Origin: Chryseobacterium aquaeductus
Lineage (GTDB): Bacteria; Bacteroidota; Bacteroidia; Flavobacteriales; Weeksellaceae
Reading direction: 5' to 3'
Assembly (NCBI RefSeq): GCF_905175375.1
Contig: NZ_CAJIMS010000001.1
Span: 3,224,001-3,288,000 of the forward strand
DNA length: 64,000 bases
The position numbers and the translations under genes were made by a program. Shown piece after piece: positions 44,521 to 53,900 of this stretch (positions are counted from its first letter, which is position 1; every line of letters starts with the position of its first letter). The notes under the pieces are model-generated. The model was not told where the DNA came from, ran no database searches, and saw nothing but the letters and a program-made list of their open reading frames with translations.

Positions 44521-45357
44521 ATGAAAAAACTATTTGACGATCTCTCATACAAGATCAGTAAGCAGACTACAAAGCAATACAGCACAAGTTTTTCATTGGG
44601 GATTTTGGCACTTTCTCCAAAAATTAGAAATTCAATATATGCCATCTACGGATATGTACGTTTAGCCGACGAAATCGTAGACAGCTTTCATGAATTTGAC
44701 CGCTCTACTCTACTTGCGCGTTTCAGAGAGCAAACGAATGAGGCACTTGAGGAAAAAATTTCGTTAAATCCTATCCTACAATGTTTCCAAGAAACGATTC
44801 ACCGCTACGAAATCGATGTACAATTGATTTACCAGTTTCTAAACAGTATGGAAATGGATCTTCAGAAGATTGATTATAATTCGGAACTTTACAAACAATA
44901 TATTTTAGGATCTGCTGAAGTTGTGGGATTGATGTGTCTTCATATTTTTGTTGATGGAAACAAAGAACAATACGAATTGCTAAAACCATCAGCGATGAAA
45001 CTGGGTTCAGCTTTTCAAAAAGTAAATTTCCTTAGAGATTTGAAAGACGATTACCAGGTTTTAGGGCGTACGTATTTCCCAAATGTCGATATTACTTACT
45101 TCGATAACTCAGTGAAAGCTCATATAGAAAACGATATTCAACAAGAATTTGAAGAAGCTTTAGAAGGAATAAAAAAACTACCAAACGCTGCAAGATTTGG
45201 CGTCTACCTAGCGTACAGATATTATATTTCATTATTCAGAAAAATCAAAAGAACACCTGCTAAAAAAATTATCAATCAGAGAATCAGAATATCAAACAGC
45301 AGAAAATTTTCTTTAATGATGAGCAGCTATGTTCAGTATAAAATTTCTGCTTTATAA
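44521..45357 (+). CDS. crtB: Phytoene synthase
   Basis: 278 residues. YVRLADEIVDSFHEFD and NFLRDLKDDYQVLGRTYFP are the two aspartate-rich magnesium-diphosphate motifs of squalene/phytoene synthases. It joins two GGPP molecules to phytoene. The GGPP synthase gene is not in the window. Confidence 0.93.
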   Translation: MKKLFDDLSYKISKQTTKQYSTSFSLGILALSPKIRNSIYAIYGYVRLADEIVDSFHEFDRSTLLARFREQTNEALEEKISLNPILQCFQETIHRYEIDVQLIYQFLNSMEMDLQKIDYNSELYKQYILGSAEVVGLMCLHIFVDGNKEQYELLKPSAMKLGSAFQKVNFLRDLKDDYQVLGRTYFPNVDITYFDNSVKAHIENDIQQEFEEALEGIKKLPNAARFGVYLAYRYYISLFRKIKRTPAKKIINQRIRISNSRKFSLMMSSYVQYKISAL

Positions 45358-45385
45358 GATTAAAAATTTATTTTAAAACTAAAAG

Positions 45386-45853
45386 ATGGTACACCAACTC
45401 AAAAGAGAACAACAATTAAACTGCGATATAGAAACAGCATGGAAATTCTTCTCATCAGCTCATAATTTATCTAAAATTACACCGAAAGACATGAGTTTCA
45501 TCGTTCGTACAAAAATGGAAAGTGATGAGATCTATGAAGGTATGATCATTGATTATTATGTTTCGCCATTATTGGGAATTAAAATGGATTGGCAGACAGA
45601 AATTACTCAGGTAAATCACCACCAGAATTTCACAGATTTTCAAAAGAAAGGTCCTTACAAACTTTGGAACCATTTTCATGAGTTTATCCCTAACGAAAAA
45701 GGAGTTTTGATAAAAGATACAGTAGATTATGAACTTCCAATGGGTTTTTTAGGCGAAATTGCACACAAACTTTTTGTTAAAAGTAAATTGGAGCATATTT
45801 TCAGTTACCGATTTACGATCCTAGAAGAAATGTTTAATACTAAACAAAAATAA
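45386..45853 (+). CDS. SRPBCC (START-like) protein in the carotenoid operon
   Basis: 155 residues, one SRPBCC/Bet v1-type hydrophobic-ligand domain (LKREQQLNCDIETAWKFFSS at the start, VDYELPMGFLGEIAHKLF near the end). Genes of this type recur in flavobacterial carotenoid clusters; a role in binding or handing over carotenoid intermediates is plausible but not shown. It is tightly packed between crtB and crtZ (3 bases). Confidence 0.78.
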   Translation: MVHQLKREQQLNCDIETAWKFFSSAHNLSKITPKDMSFIVRTKMESDEIYEGMIIDYYVSPLLGIKMDWQTEITQVNHHQNFTDFQKKGPYKLWNHFHEFIPNEKGVLIKDTVDYELPMGFLGEIAHKLFVKSKLEHIFSYRFTILEEMFNTKQK

Positions 45854-45856
45854 AAT

Positions 45857-46315
45857 ATGAATTTTCTCATTGTTGTTGCCACATTTTTTATCATGGAAGG
45901 TATTACGTGGATGGTTCACAAATATATAATGCACGGCTTCCTTTGGTCACTTCACAGAGATCATCACGATCACAGCAACGAAGGACATCTTGAAAGGAAC
46001 GATTATTTCTTTGCCATTTTTGCGGTCCCCACAATTGCCCTAATGTATTACGGAACCGTAAATAATTTTAACATCTATTTTTACATCGCTATTGGTATTA
46101 CTTTGTATGGAATGTCATATTTTTTCGTTCACGATATTTTTATCCACCAACGTTTCAGGTTTTTAAGAGATACTCAGAATCCATATCTTTTGGCAATAAG
46201 AAGGGCTCACAAACAACACCACAAGCACACAGGAAAAGAAAGAGGAGAATGTTTTGGGTTTTTGTGGGTTCCTGTAAAATATTTTAAAATGTATTTTAAT
46301 AAGAATAAAAAATAG
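45857..46315 (+). CDS. crtZ: Beta-carotene hydroxylase
   Basis: 152 residues, sterol desaturase/hydroxylase family with about four membrane helices. The iron-binding histidine motifs are HKYIMHG, HRDHHDHS, HDIFIHQR and HKQHHKH, the CrtZ pattern. It adds hydroxyl groups at C3 and C3', converting beta-carotene to zeaxanthin. Confidence 0.9.
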   Translation: MNFLIVVATFFIMEGITWMVHKYIMHGFLWSLHRDHHDHSNEGHLERNDYFFAIFAVPTIALMYYGTVNNFNIYFYIAIGITLYGMSYFFVHDIFIHQRFRFLRDTQNPYLLAIRRAHKQHHKHTGKERGECFGFLWVPVKYFKMYFNKNKK

Positions 46316-46318
46316 ACC

Positions 46319-47026
46319 ATGTGGCAATATACCTATCTGGCAATCAACTTTTTTACGGTGATTATTTGTTTTCTCTTTTCCTTTCACCCGAAGATAAATT
46401 TTCACAGACATTTTAAAGCTTTTTTGATGGCAGCTGTGCTTGTTGCTGCATTTTTTATTGCTTGGGATGTTTGGTTTACCAAAATAGGTGTTTGGTGGTT
46501 TAATGATAGATATCTTTTAGGTAAAAGACTTTTCGGGCTTCCGATTGAGGAACTCATGTTTTTTATCTGTATTCCGTTTTCATGTGTATTCACCTATTTT
46601 TGTTTAGACAAATTTTTTAAACTCGATTGGAAAAAAAATATTGAGAGAATTTTTGTGATAATTTCAATTGTCATTTTGCTTTGCTTATCATTCTATTTTA
46701 GAGACAGAATATATCCGTTTACCACTTTTCTCACCACAGCAATCAGTCTGTTTTTATTACACTTTATTCTAAAAGTAAAGTGGATTGGAAAAGCATCTTT
46801 CATTTATTTGATTTTGATGCCCGGATTTTTGGCTGTAAACGGAATTCTTACCGGTACAGGATTAGATTCTCCTATAGTCAACTACAATCCGGATAAGATA
46901 ATTGGAATCAGAATTTTCACGATACCTGTTGAAGATACCATATATGGCTACGAAATGATCTTGTGGAATCTTTTTTTCTTCTACAAATTTAAAAGAAAAG
47001 AAGAAACTCAGATGAATAATTTATAA
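46319..47026 (+). CDS. Lycopene beta-cyclase, fused CrtYc-CrtYd type
   Basis: 235 residues with about seven membrane helices. Two repeats each carry a P-x-E-(E/D) motif, LPIEELMFF and IPVEDTIYG, the two halves of heterodimeric lycopene cyclases joined in one chain. It cyclises lycopene to beta-carotene. As last gene of the operon, it with crtI, crtB and crtZ predicts zeaxanthin as end product. Confidence 0.85.
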   Translation: MWQYTYLAINFFTVIICFLFSFHPKINFHRHFKAFLMAAVLVAAFFIAWDVWFTKIGVWWFNDRYLLGKRLFGLPIEELMFFICIPFSCVFTYFCLDKFFKLDWKKNIERIFVIISIVILLCLSFYFRDRIYPFTTFLTTAISLFLLHFILKVKWIGKASFIYLILMPGFLAVNGILTGTGLDSPIVNYNPDKIIGIRIFTIPVEDTIYGYEMILWNLFFFYKFKRKEETQMNNL

Positions 47027-47173
47027 GAATTTTATTTAACATAAATAATTATTCTTTTTCGTTGACAATCGAAAATATGGTTGAGATCCCAATGGTATTA
47101 CATTATACTTAGTTTTCATATACCACAAAATTTCATCAAAATTATTTCATTTACATACCACACGAATATTGCA

Positions 47174-47189
47174 AGGCATAATATTTGCA
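47174..47189 (+). promoter_or_regulatory. Candidate sigma-54 promoter of the 47224 gene
   Basis: AGGCATAATATTTGCA has GG and GC 10 bases apart with the TTGCA element, close to the -24/-12 consensus, and sits 35 bases before the ATG. It resembles the site at 36331. Confidence 0.4.
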
Positions 47190-47223
47190 ACTGCTAAAGT
47201 AACCCATTTATGCCACAAATATT

Positions 47224-47646
47224 ATGAACGCTACAGATTTAAAAATTAAAAATCTGGTAAACTATAGAGACCAGATTTATACGGTTACAGAAATTTTTCA
47301 AAATGAAAGTAATAAATATTCTGTAAAGATTGAAAATGATTATGAACGACTTTCTGTACCCGCAGATTCTATCGAACCAATTAGTATTAATGAAGATTGG
47401 CTTGAGAAATTCGGATTTGCAAGAACGTACAGTTCAGATCACAGAATACGCTACGAAAGACCAGAATCATTCATTAAGTATGATATTGATTTAAGCTCTA
47501 AAAAGATTGTAGAAGGTTTGAAAATCTACGGTAATTCGATAAGATGCAGATACATTCATGAGTTTCAAAACATTTTTTCTTCACTATTCGGAAAGGACAC
47601 CGGTATTTCGATGAAAAATATATTCAAAAACGAAATGATTGCATAG
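47224..47646 (+). CDS. Small conserved protein of phage/accessory type
   Basis: 140 residues, no signal. LKIKNLVNYRDQIYTVTEIF, then SIEPISINEDWLEKFGF, is the layout of short Bacteroidota proteins common in phages and accessory regions (N-terminal small beta domain, then an 'EPI-L-EEWL-KFGF' segment). Function unknown. It has its own terminator and a sigma-54-like upstream element. Confidence 0.6.
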   Translation: MNATDLKIKNLVNYRDQIYTVTEIFQNESNKYSVKIENDYERLSVPADSIEPISINEDWLEKFGFARTYSSDHRIRYERPESFIKYDIDLSSKKIVEGLKIYGNSIRCRYIHEFQNIFSSLFGKDTGISMKNIFKNEMIA

Positions 47647-47685
47647 TAACACCACTCAAATCAATTTTATATATCTTACATTACT

Positions 47686-47710
47686 AATCCCCAGTTATTC
47701 GCTGGGGATT
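47686..47710. terminator. Bidirectional terminator
   Basis: AATCCCCAG (47686-47694) pairs with CTGGGGATT (47702-47710), between converging genes, with a T run. Confidence 0.85.
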
Positions 47711-47711
47711 T

Positions 47712-48419
47712 TTACGTTACACGTTTTTTATTGCTGGCTTGTACCCAATTCCTTTTACCGCAATTCTTACAATTTCCCGCAGAACCGATATCTTTGTTTT
47801 CTGTATATCCACAAAATGTGCAGGAGTAGTGACCGGCTTTCTCAATAGTTCTCGTAGAATGAGCTAATGAGTTGGGCATGATTGGTAAACCATATTTAAT
47901 TTCTTTTTCGTCATAAAAATAAACACTTATCTCACCAGTTGTTTCTTCTATCGCAGTTTCAATCTGTCCGAGATGAGAAATTCCCCTTACACGTAATTCT
48001 GCAAAGAATTCATCACTTCCCAAATTTTCTTTTTTAAAATTATCAATTGCAAAAACACCATCCTGTATAAGGTAGATGGCTTTTCCCTCCAATAAATTTT
48101 CAATTTTTTTGAATCGTCCTAAAGCGTAAGTGAGCAAACTGTAAAAAATAATGATTACTACGAAAACTATAATTGACGAGAATATCCCGACATCTTTATA
48201 AAACATTGGATCACCTGCTGCAGATCCCAAACCGATGATCACCACCAATTCGTAAATAGAAAGTTGTTTTACACCTCTCTTTCCTAAAACTCTTAAACCA
48301 ATAATAATGGTGAGAAACATGGTGACTGTTCTCAAGACAATTTCCAAAAGGAAGATCCAATCTTGATCGCCTAAAAAAAATTCTTTCCAGCTAAAATTCA
48401 ATAAAATTGAGAGAAACAT
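47712..48419 (-). CDS. DUF421 membrane protein with C-terminal zinc ribbon
   Basis: 235 residues. Three N-terminal membrane helices and the YetF-like motif RVLGKRGVKQLSIYELVVIIGLGSAAGDPM define DUF421; a cytosolic alpha/beta domain follows (GKAIYLIQDGVF, ELRVRGISHLGQIETAI). The last 35 residues add CTFCGYTE and CKNCGKRNW, a four-cysteine zinc ribbon. Role unknown. Confidence 0.85.
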   Translation of the reverse strand: MFLSILLNFSWKEFFLGDQDWIFLLEIVLRTVTMFLTIIIGLRVLGKRGVKQLSIYELVVIIGLGSAAGDPMFYKDVGIFSSIIVFVVIIIFYSLLTYALGRFKKIENLLEGKAIYLIQDGVFAIDNFKKENLGSDEFFAELRVRGISHLGQIETAIEETTGEISVYFYDEKEIKYGLPIMPNSLAHSTRTIEKAGHYSCTFCGYTENKDIGSAGNCKNCGKRNWVQASNKKRVT

Positions 48420-48479
48420 ATCTTTTTAATTTAGATGCAAACAGGTTCAAAAAACAAGCCATAGAAAATTCCATTCAAA

Positions 48480-48516
48480 TAAAAACCTTCAAATCTGAAA
48501 TAAGACCTGAAGGTTT
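48480..48516 (-). terminator. Hairpin downstream of the 88-residue gene
   Basis: AAAACCTTCA (48481-48490) pairs with TGAAGGTTTT (48507-48516), just past the minus-strand stop at 48555. Confidence 0.65.
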
Positions 48517-48554
48517 TAAGTTTTCACAATTCTTTGTGATTAGGAAGGAAATTT

Positions 48555-48821
48555 TCATTGCAAATCAAAATAGTTGGCATATTTGCTCATTTTAATTTTT
48601 GTCATAAAATCGTCATACTGCGGATATTTTATCCCTGTTGCAATATCAATTACTATTTTTTTTCGATTTGGTTTTAATTTAAATCTGATCTGATCAAAGC
48701 TGAAATTATCTGCCTCGCACAGAAAGTTTTTAATTTCATTAAAATTAATACCACTTTCTGGGATAGTTTTTTTTGATTTCTGTGGCGGTAAATCGTCAAG
48801 AAAAAATTTTATTCGTTCCAT
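48555..48821 (-). CDS. Small protein of unknown function
   Basis: 88 residues, basic, cytosolic. MERIKFFLDDLPPQKSKKT then a segment KKIVIDIATGIKYPQYDDFM suggest a folded alpha/beta unit. A hairpin follows. No family recognised and no neighbours to suggest a role. Confidence 0.5.
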   Translation of the reverse strand: MERIKFFLDDLPPQKSKKTIPESGINFNEIKNFLCEADNFSFDQIRFKLKPNRKKIVIDIATGIKYPQYDDFMTKIKMSKYANYFDLQ

Positions 48822-49002
48822 AATTTTAGATTTGGTGTATTCGCTAAGATACGAAATTTCTGCGACATATTTATGATTACGATCACATTATCAGATAAAT
48901 AGATTGTAATTTGTACAACAAGTCTTCACTCTACTTTATTTGTATTTAAATTATTCTGAATGGTCTGAGTTTTGTCTGTTTAAATGACAAATCCAAATCA
49001 TT

Positions 49003-49380
49003 ATGAATTTAAAAAATACATCAAGACTGGCTTTAGGTGCTATGTTGATTACGGCAGGAATCGGACACCTTACTTTTGCAAGAAAAGAATTTCAGGCGCA
49101 GGTTCCTGATTTGGTTCCTTTAAAAAAAGATGATACGGTAGTCTATTCCGGAATTGTGGAAATTGCTTTAGGAGCAACCATTATTGCTGTTCCAAAAAAT
49201 TACCGTTCAACATTAGGCAAAATAACCGGAGCCTTTTTTACGGCTGTTTTCCCCGGAAATATCTCTCAATATCAAAATAGAAAAGATGCTTTTGTACTGG
49301 ATACAGACAGCAGAAGACTGGCGAGACTTTTTGTACAGCCACTTCTGGTTGCATGGGCAATCAAATCTATGGAAGAATAA
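49003..49380 (+). CDS. DoxX-like small membrane protein
   Basis: 125 residues with about three to four membrane segments. LGAMLITAGIGHLTFARKEFQAQVPDLVP and YSGIVEIALGATII are typical of the DoxX/SURF4-like family in Bacteroidota. Function not established; oxidative-stress links are known for some relatives. Alone on its transcript as far as can be seen. Confidence 0.75.
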   Translation: MNLKNTSRLALGAMLITAGIGHLTFARKEFQAQVPDLVPLKKDDTVVYSGIVEIALGATIIAVPKNYRSTLGKITGAFFTAVFPGNISQYQNRKDAFVLDTDSRRLARLFVQPLLVAWAIKSMEE

Positions 49381-49449
49381 TTTAAAGCAAATAAAATTTT
49401 TCTTATCAATCCTCAGAAATGATTATTTTTGTTAAAATTATCATTGAAA

Positions 49450-50613
49450 ATGAAAAATGCAGTAAGCTGGGTTTTGGTTTTAATTCTGACCATTACTTTA
49501 CTCAATAACTGCTTGCAAACTAAATCCTATAAAGAGATCAGAGCAAAGCAATCTTTTGTTGATCAACTGCGTGCTGCATATTCTTCCGGAGACCAAAAGA
49601 AGTGGCCAAAACCAATTCTTGATCCTTCAAAACCGTTATTTTCTGAGATTGGGCATTTACCCAAAGTAGAATTTCCATCAGACAATCCTTATTCGGAAGA
49701 TAAAGTTTTGTTGGGAAGAACGCTTTTTTATGATCCCAGACTTTCAAACTCAAATCAAATTGCCTGTGCTTCATGTCACGATCCTGAATTAGGCTGGACG
49801 GATAACAGAAAATTTTCTTTCGGACACGACAGACAATTGGGTTCCAGAAACGCAATGACGATCATGAATGTCGCTTTTGCGAAATCACTTTTTTGGGACG
49901 GACGAGCTGTAACTTTGGAAGATCAGGCAAAGATGCCGATTGAGGATATGAGGGAAATGCATGAACACATTGATATTGCGACCGACAAAATTGTAAAAGT
50001 AAAAGGTTACGAAATCCTTTTTGAGAAAGCGTTTGGCAACAAAAAAATTACGAAAGATAAAATAGCAAAAGCTATTGCTACTTTTGAACGAACGGTTGTA
50101 AGTCCGGCAACTAAGTTTGATCGCTTTATAGACGGAGAAAAAGATGCATTTACCAATGATGAATTGATGGGTCTTCATCTTTTCCGGACAAAAGCACAAT
50201 GCATGAATTGTCACAATTCGGGATATTTTTCTAATAATTTATTTGAGAATGACGGCACTTCACTTTTAGGTTCTGATGAGGAAGATTTAGGACAGTATCT
50301 TATTACTAAAAGACCAGCCGATGCAGGAAAGTTCAGAGTTCCAACCTTGAGAGAAGTGACCAAGACAGGACCTTGGATGCATGATGGTTCATTTAATACT
50401 TTAACTGAGGTCATCCAATTTTACAGTAAAGGAAATCCTGAATCTTCAAAACATCGTTCGACCATTCATGAAGGAGTTACATTACATTCTGAAAAATCTG
50501 ATATGCTGAAACTGCTAGAGTTAACCACTGAAGAAATTCATCAGATAGAAGCTTTTTTAGGAACACTAAGTACGCCTGTAATGAGACCAAAACCTCCGGT
50601 TCTTCCCAAGTAA
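49450..50613 (+). CDS. Di-haem cytochrome c peroxidase
   Basis: 387 residues from ATG 49450. An N-terminal hydrophobic segment ends LLNNCLQTKSY, a probable lipobox. Two CxxCH haem sites are visible, ACASCHDPELGW and AQCMNCHNSG, in the MauG/CcpA order. GPWMHDGSFNTL contains a further conserved segment of the family. It reduces H2O2 with electrons from cytochrome c in the periplasm. Confidence 0.9.
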   Translation: MKNAVSWVLVLILTITLLNNCLQTKSYKEIRAKQSFVDQLRAAYSSGDQKKWPKPILDPSKPLFSEIGHLPKVEFPSDNPYSEDKVLLGRTLFYDPRLSNSNQIACASCHDPELGWTDNRKFSFGHDRQLGSRNAMTIMNVAFAKSLFWDGRAVTLEDQAKMPIEDMREMHEHIDIATDKIVKVKGYEILFEKAFGNKKITKDKIAKAIATFERTVVSPATKFDRFIDGEKDAFTNDELMGLHLFRTKAQCMNCHNSGYFSNNLFENDGTSLLGSDEEDLGQYLITKRPADAGKFRVPTLREVTKTGPWMHDGSFNTLTEVIQFYSKGNPESSKHRSTIHEGVTLHSEKSDMLKLLELTTEEIHQIEAFLGTLSTPVMRPKPPVLPK

Positions 50614-50624
50614 CCTTAATAAAA

Positions 50625-50654
50625 AACACCCTCAAAAGTTAATTTGAGAGTGTT
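50625..50654. terminator. Bidirectional terminator
   Basis: A 12-bp stem with one mismatch (50625-50636 with 50643-50654) between the converging peroxidase and oxidoreductase genes. Confidence 0.7.
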
Positions 50655-50675
50655 ATATTTTAAACTGAAAAAATA

Positions 50676-52886
50676 TTAAAAAAACTGATCGGGAGTAATC
50701 GGTAAATTTCTAAAACGCTTGCCTGTTGCATTATAAATTGCGTTGGCAAGAGCAGGTGCAGCACCAATAATTCCTACTTCGCCCAAACCTTTTGCGCCAC
50801 TTGGGTTGAGATTTAAATCTGGTTTGTTGATAAATGCTACTTCAATAATCGGTGCGTCAGCATTGACAGGGAAATGATACCCTGCAAGGTCGTTGGCAAC
50901 AAGTGTTCCCAATTTTTCGTCAACTGACATTTTCTCCATCAGAGCCATCCCTATTCCACCAACGGCAGCACCGGAAATCTGATTGGCAGCTGGCTTTTCG
51001 TTTATGATTTTCCCACCGTCTACTACCACAACCATTTTATCTACAACCACTTTTCCTGTTTTGGTGTTTACTTTCACCTTACAAAAATGTGCAGCTGATG
51101 AACAGAACGAGAATTTATTTTTTTCGTCTCCTGGACCAGAAGTTGCCTCCACTTCAATTAAATTTAAATTATTTTTCTTGAAAATATCTTGGTACGAAAC
51201 AAATTGATCACCATTTTTCTGCAAAGAAACCCCGGAATCTGAAAGTATAATATCTTTGGCTTCGGCTATTTTATAATTTTGATTACCTTTTGATGCATAC
51301 TCAGCCAATTTCATTTTCAGCGCATCACTTACTGCAACTACAGCTCCACTTATTGAAGACAATCCTGTGCTACCACCCTGACTTCCTGCAGGTGGCAAAT
51401 CAGAATTTCCTAGTTCTATTTTTATTTTATCTTTAGAAATACCTGAAGTTTCGTGCATGATGTTGACCATTCCGGTTCCCGTTCCCGTTCCGATGTCTGT
51501 CATGGCGGTCTGTAGAACTATGTTTCCGTCTTTTGTCATTTTAATTCCGGCTCCTGCCTTATTCCGTCCGGCATTCCACATTCCTACAGCCATTCCGTAA
51601 CCAATTTTCCAGTCGCCTTCGGTTATTGCTCCGGGCGTTGGTTTGCGAAGATTCCAGCTGATCATTTTTGATCCTCTTTCGATCGCTTCTTTCAGGAAAT
51701 TGGTAGACCAGGGCAATCCTGTTTCAGGATTTTTTTCTGATGCTAAATTTTTATATCTGAGTTGAACAGGGTCTATTTTTAATTGGTAACTCAGTTCATC
51801 CAAAGCACTTTCTACTGCAAAATCTCCAGTACAATCTCCCGGACCACGCATCCAGGTTGGTGCACTCAGATTTAAAGGAACCACTGCATTTTCAGTTTTA
51901 AGGTTATCAAACTGATAAATAAGTCTTGTAACACGAGTTATTCCATCACTGAATTGGTCGTACATCGAACAGCCATTTTTCGCCTGATGCAAAACGCCTG
52001 TTATCTTTCCATCTTGATTGGCACCCAGCTTAATTCTCTGCCACGACGCCGGTCTGTAGCCAACGGAATGAAACATCTGTGGTCTTGTCAGCATTAATTT
52101 TACAGGTCTTTTCACTTGTTTGGCTCCTAAAACTGCCGCTAAAGCATGAGGCCAAACTTTTAAACCCGAACCAAATCCGCCGCCTACAAATTCACTGATT
52201 ACCTGAATATTGTCGGCAGGAATTCCAAATAAACCCGAAAAGGTTTTTTGTACTCCGTTAACTCCCTGATTTTTATCGTGTAATCTTAATTTATTATCTT
52301 CATACCAATGTGCAATGGTTGCATGCATTTCCATAGGATTATGAACTTCAGCTGCAATATTATATTGTTGATCTACTGTAAATGGAGAATTACTCCAGCT
52401 TTTTTCATCACCTCTTTCTTTTCCGGCAGATTTTAACTCAATGGAATTTCTGGCTTTATTAAAATCAACTTCAAAAGGTGCACTTGTATATTCAATTTTA
52501 ACTAATGACGCTGCATATGTAGCTTCTTCCAAGGTTTCAGCAATTACCAGAGCAACAGGTTGCCCTTTAAAATAAATTTTATCGGTATAGAAAACCGGCA
52601 ATCCAAATTTTGATTCTTTTATTTTGGCTTCGTCCGAAAATCCGGGAACAGAAGGTTTCTTCAAATGCGAAATAATATCTATTAATCCTTCCGCCTGTTT
52701 TGCAGCATCGGTATTGATAGATTTAATAGTTCCAGAAGCGACTTCGCTCGTCACCAAAACTGCATGGCAAAGGTTATCTACTTTATATTCGGCGGCATAT
52801 TTCCCCTGTCCTTTTACTTTTGCAATAGCTTCTACCCGACCTTCGGCTGGTATTACAAAATCAGTTTCATCGTCAAAAAATCCCAT
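50676..52886 (-). CDS. Aldehyde oxidoreductase, molybdenum-binding subunit (PaoC-like)
   Basis: 736 residues of the xanthine dehydrogenase large-subunit family. GGGFGSGLKVWPHAL and TAMTDIGTGTGTG are cofactor loops, and GAKGLGEVGII near the C-terminus holds the catalytic glutamate. With the two genes upstream it forms a three-subunit enzyme of the periplasmic PaoABC type. The cofactor nucleotidylation and insertion genes (MocA, PaoD types) are not here. Confidence 0.88.
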   Translation of the reverse strand: MGFFDDETDFVIPAEGRVEAIAKVKGQGKYAAEYKVDNLCHAVLVTSEVASGTIKSINTDAAKQAEGLIDIISHLKKPSVPGFSDEAKIKESKFGLPVFYTDKIYFKGQPVALVIAETLEEATYAASLVKIEYTSAPFEVDFNKARNSIELKSAGKERGDEKSWSNSPFTVDQQYNIAAEVHNPMEMHATIAHWYEDNKLRLHDKNQGVNGVQKTFSGLFGIPADNIQVISEFVGGGFGSGLKVWPHALAAVLGAKQVKRPVKLMLTRPQMFHSVGYRPASWQRIKLGANQDGKITGVLHQAKNGCSMYDQFSDGITRVTRLIYQFDNLKTENAVVPLNLSAPTWMRGPGDCTGDFAVESALDELSYQLKIDPVQLRYKNLASEKNPETGLPWSTNFLKEAIERGSKMISWNLRKPTPGAITEGDWKIGYGMAVGMWNAGRNKAGAGIKMTKDGNIVLQTAMTDIGTGTGTGMVNIMHETSGISKDKIKIELGNSDLPPAGSQGGSTGLSSISGAVVAVSDALKMKLAEYASKGNQNYKIAEAKDIILSDSGVSLQKNGDQFVSYQDIFKKNNLNLIEVEATSGPGDEKNKFSFCSSAAHFCKVKVNTKTGKVVVDKMVVVVDGGKIINEKPAANQISGAAVGGIGMALMEKMSVDEKLGTLVANDLAGYHFPVNADAPIIEVAFINKPDLNLNPSGAKGLGEVGIIGAAPALANAIYNATGKRFRNLPITPDQFF

Positions 52887-52922
52887 GTTTTTAATTTTAA
52901 AATTGGTTAGAAATAAAACTGT

Positions 52923-53900
52923 TTATAATTTCACAGCGTTTTGTAAAGCAAGTTCAATTGCGCCTTTCAGCATGGGAACTTTGTAAGCATTCTGAGAAAG
53001 CGGTTTCACTTTTTCTACTGCAATTTCTGATGCTTTTTTAAATACTTCATCTGATGCTTTTTTCCCTTTCAGATAATCTTCGACTTCGTACCATCTCCAA
53101 GGTTTGTGGGCAACTCCGCCAGATGCCAATCTTGCTTCTTTTATGGTATTTCCGTCCATTTGTAACGCAGATGCTACAGAAATCATGGCGAAAGCGTACG
53201 AAGTACGTTCACGCAATTTTACGTAAGAATATTTTTTATGAAATTCATTTTTTGGAACTTCAATATGCGTTATCAAAGAATTTTGCGGCAAAGTATTGTC
53301 CATCCACGGAGTATTTCCCGGCAGCTTATGAAAATCTTTAAATGGAATCACAAACTTTTCGTTTTTAGAATTAAGTCCGTAAACGTTTGCATCTAAAGCA
53401 CTTAACGAAATACACAAATCTGAAGGATGTACGGCAACACAATCTTCGCTGTATCCTACGATCGCACTCATTTTATTATCACCATTCAAAGCACTGCAGC
53501 CACTTCCTTTTTTCCTTTTATTGCAAGGTGTTGTAACATCATAAAAGTAAGGACAACGTGTTCTCTGCAACAAATTTCCGGCAGTACTCGCCATGTTTCG
53601 GATTTGCGGAGATGCTCCTGCCAAAACAGATTTGGTAATCAAAGGAAAGTTTTTTATAAGTTCAGTATTCGTCGTCAACGCCGTGTTTCGAACCATCGAA
53701 CCGATACTGACAGATTTTCCAGAAACCTTAATTTCGTTAGATAGTGAGGTTGAAATATCTATCATCCCGTCCGGTTGGGCAATATTTTTTTTCAGAAGAT
53801 CAACGATATTTGTTCCTCCTGCTACATAATCTTTATTAGCGAGTTTCAACTTTAAAGCTTCAGCAGGATTTTTTGCTTTTTCAAATGTAAATGGTTTCAT
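52923..53900 (-). CDS. Aldehyde oxidoreductase, FAD subunit (PaoB-like)
   Basis: 325 residues. YVAGGTNIVDLLKKN binds FAD, and ASTAGNLLQRTRCPYFYD, then CNKRKKGSGCSALNG, is the insert that carries an extra [4Fe-4S] cluster in PaoB, unlike ordinary xanthine dehydrogenase FAD subunits. It overlaps the 2Fe-2S gene by 4 bases and precedes the molybdenum subunit. Confidence 0.88.
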   Translation of the reverse strand: MKPFTFEKAKNPAEALKLKLANKDYVAGGTNIVDLLKKNIAQPDGMIDISTSLSNEIKVSGKSVSIGSMVRNTALTTNTELIKNFPLITKSVLAGASPQIRNMASTAGNLLQRTRCPYFYDVTTPCNKRKKGSGCSALNGDNKMSAIVGYSEDCVAVHPSDLCISLSALDANVYGLNSKNEKFVIPFKDFHKLPGNTPWMDNTLPQNSLITHIEVPKNEFHKKYSYVKLRERTSYAFAMISVASALQMDGNTIKEARLASGGVAHKPWRWYEVEDYLKGKKASDEVFKKASEIAVEKVKPLSQNAYKVPMLKGAIELALQNAVKL

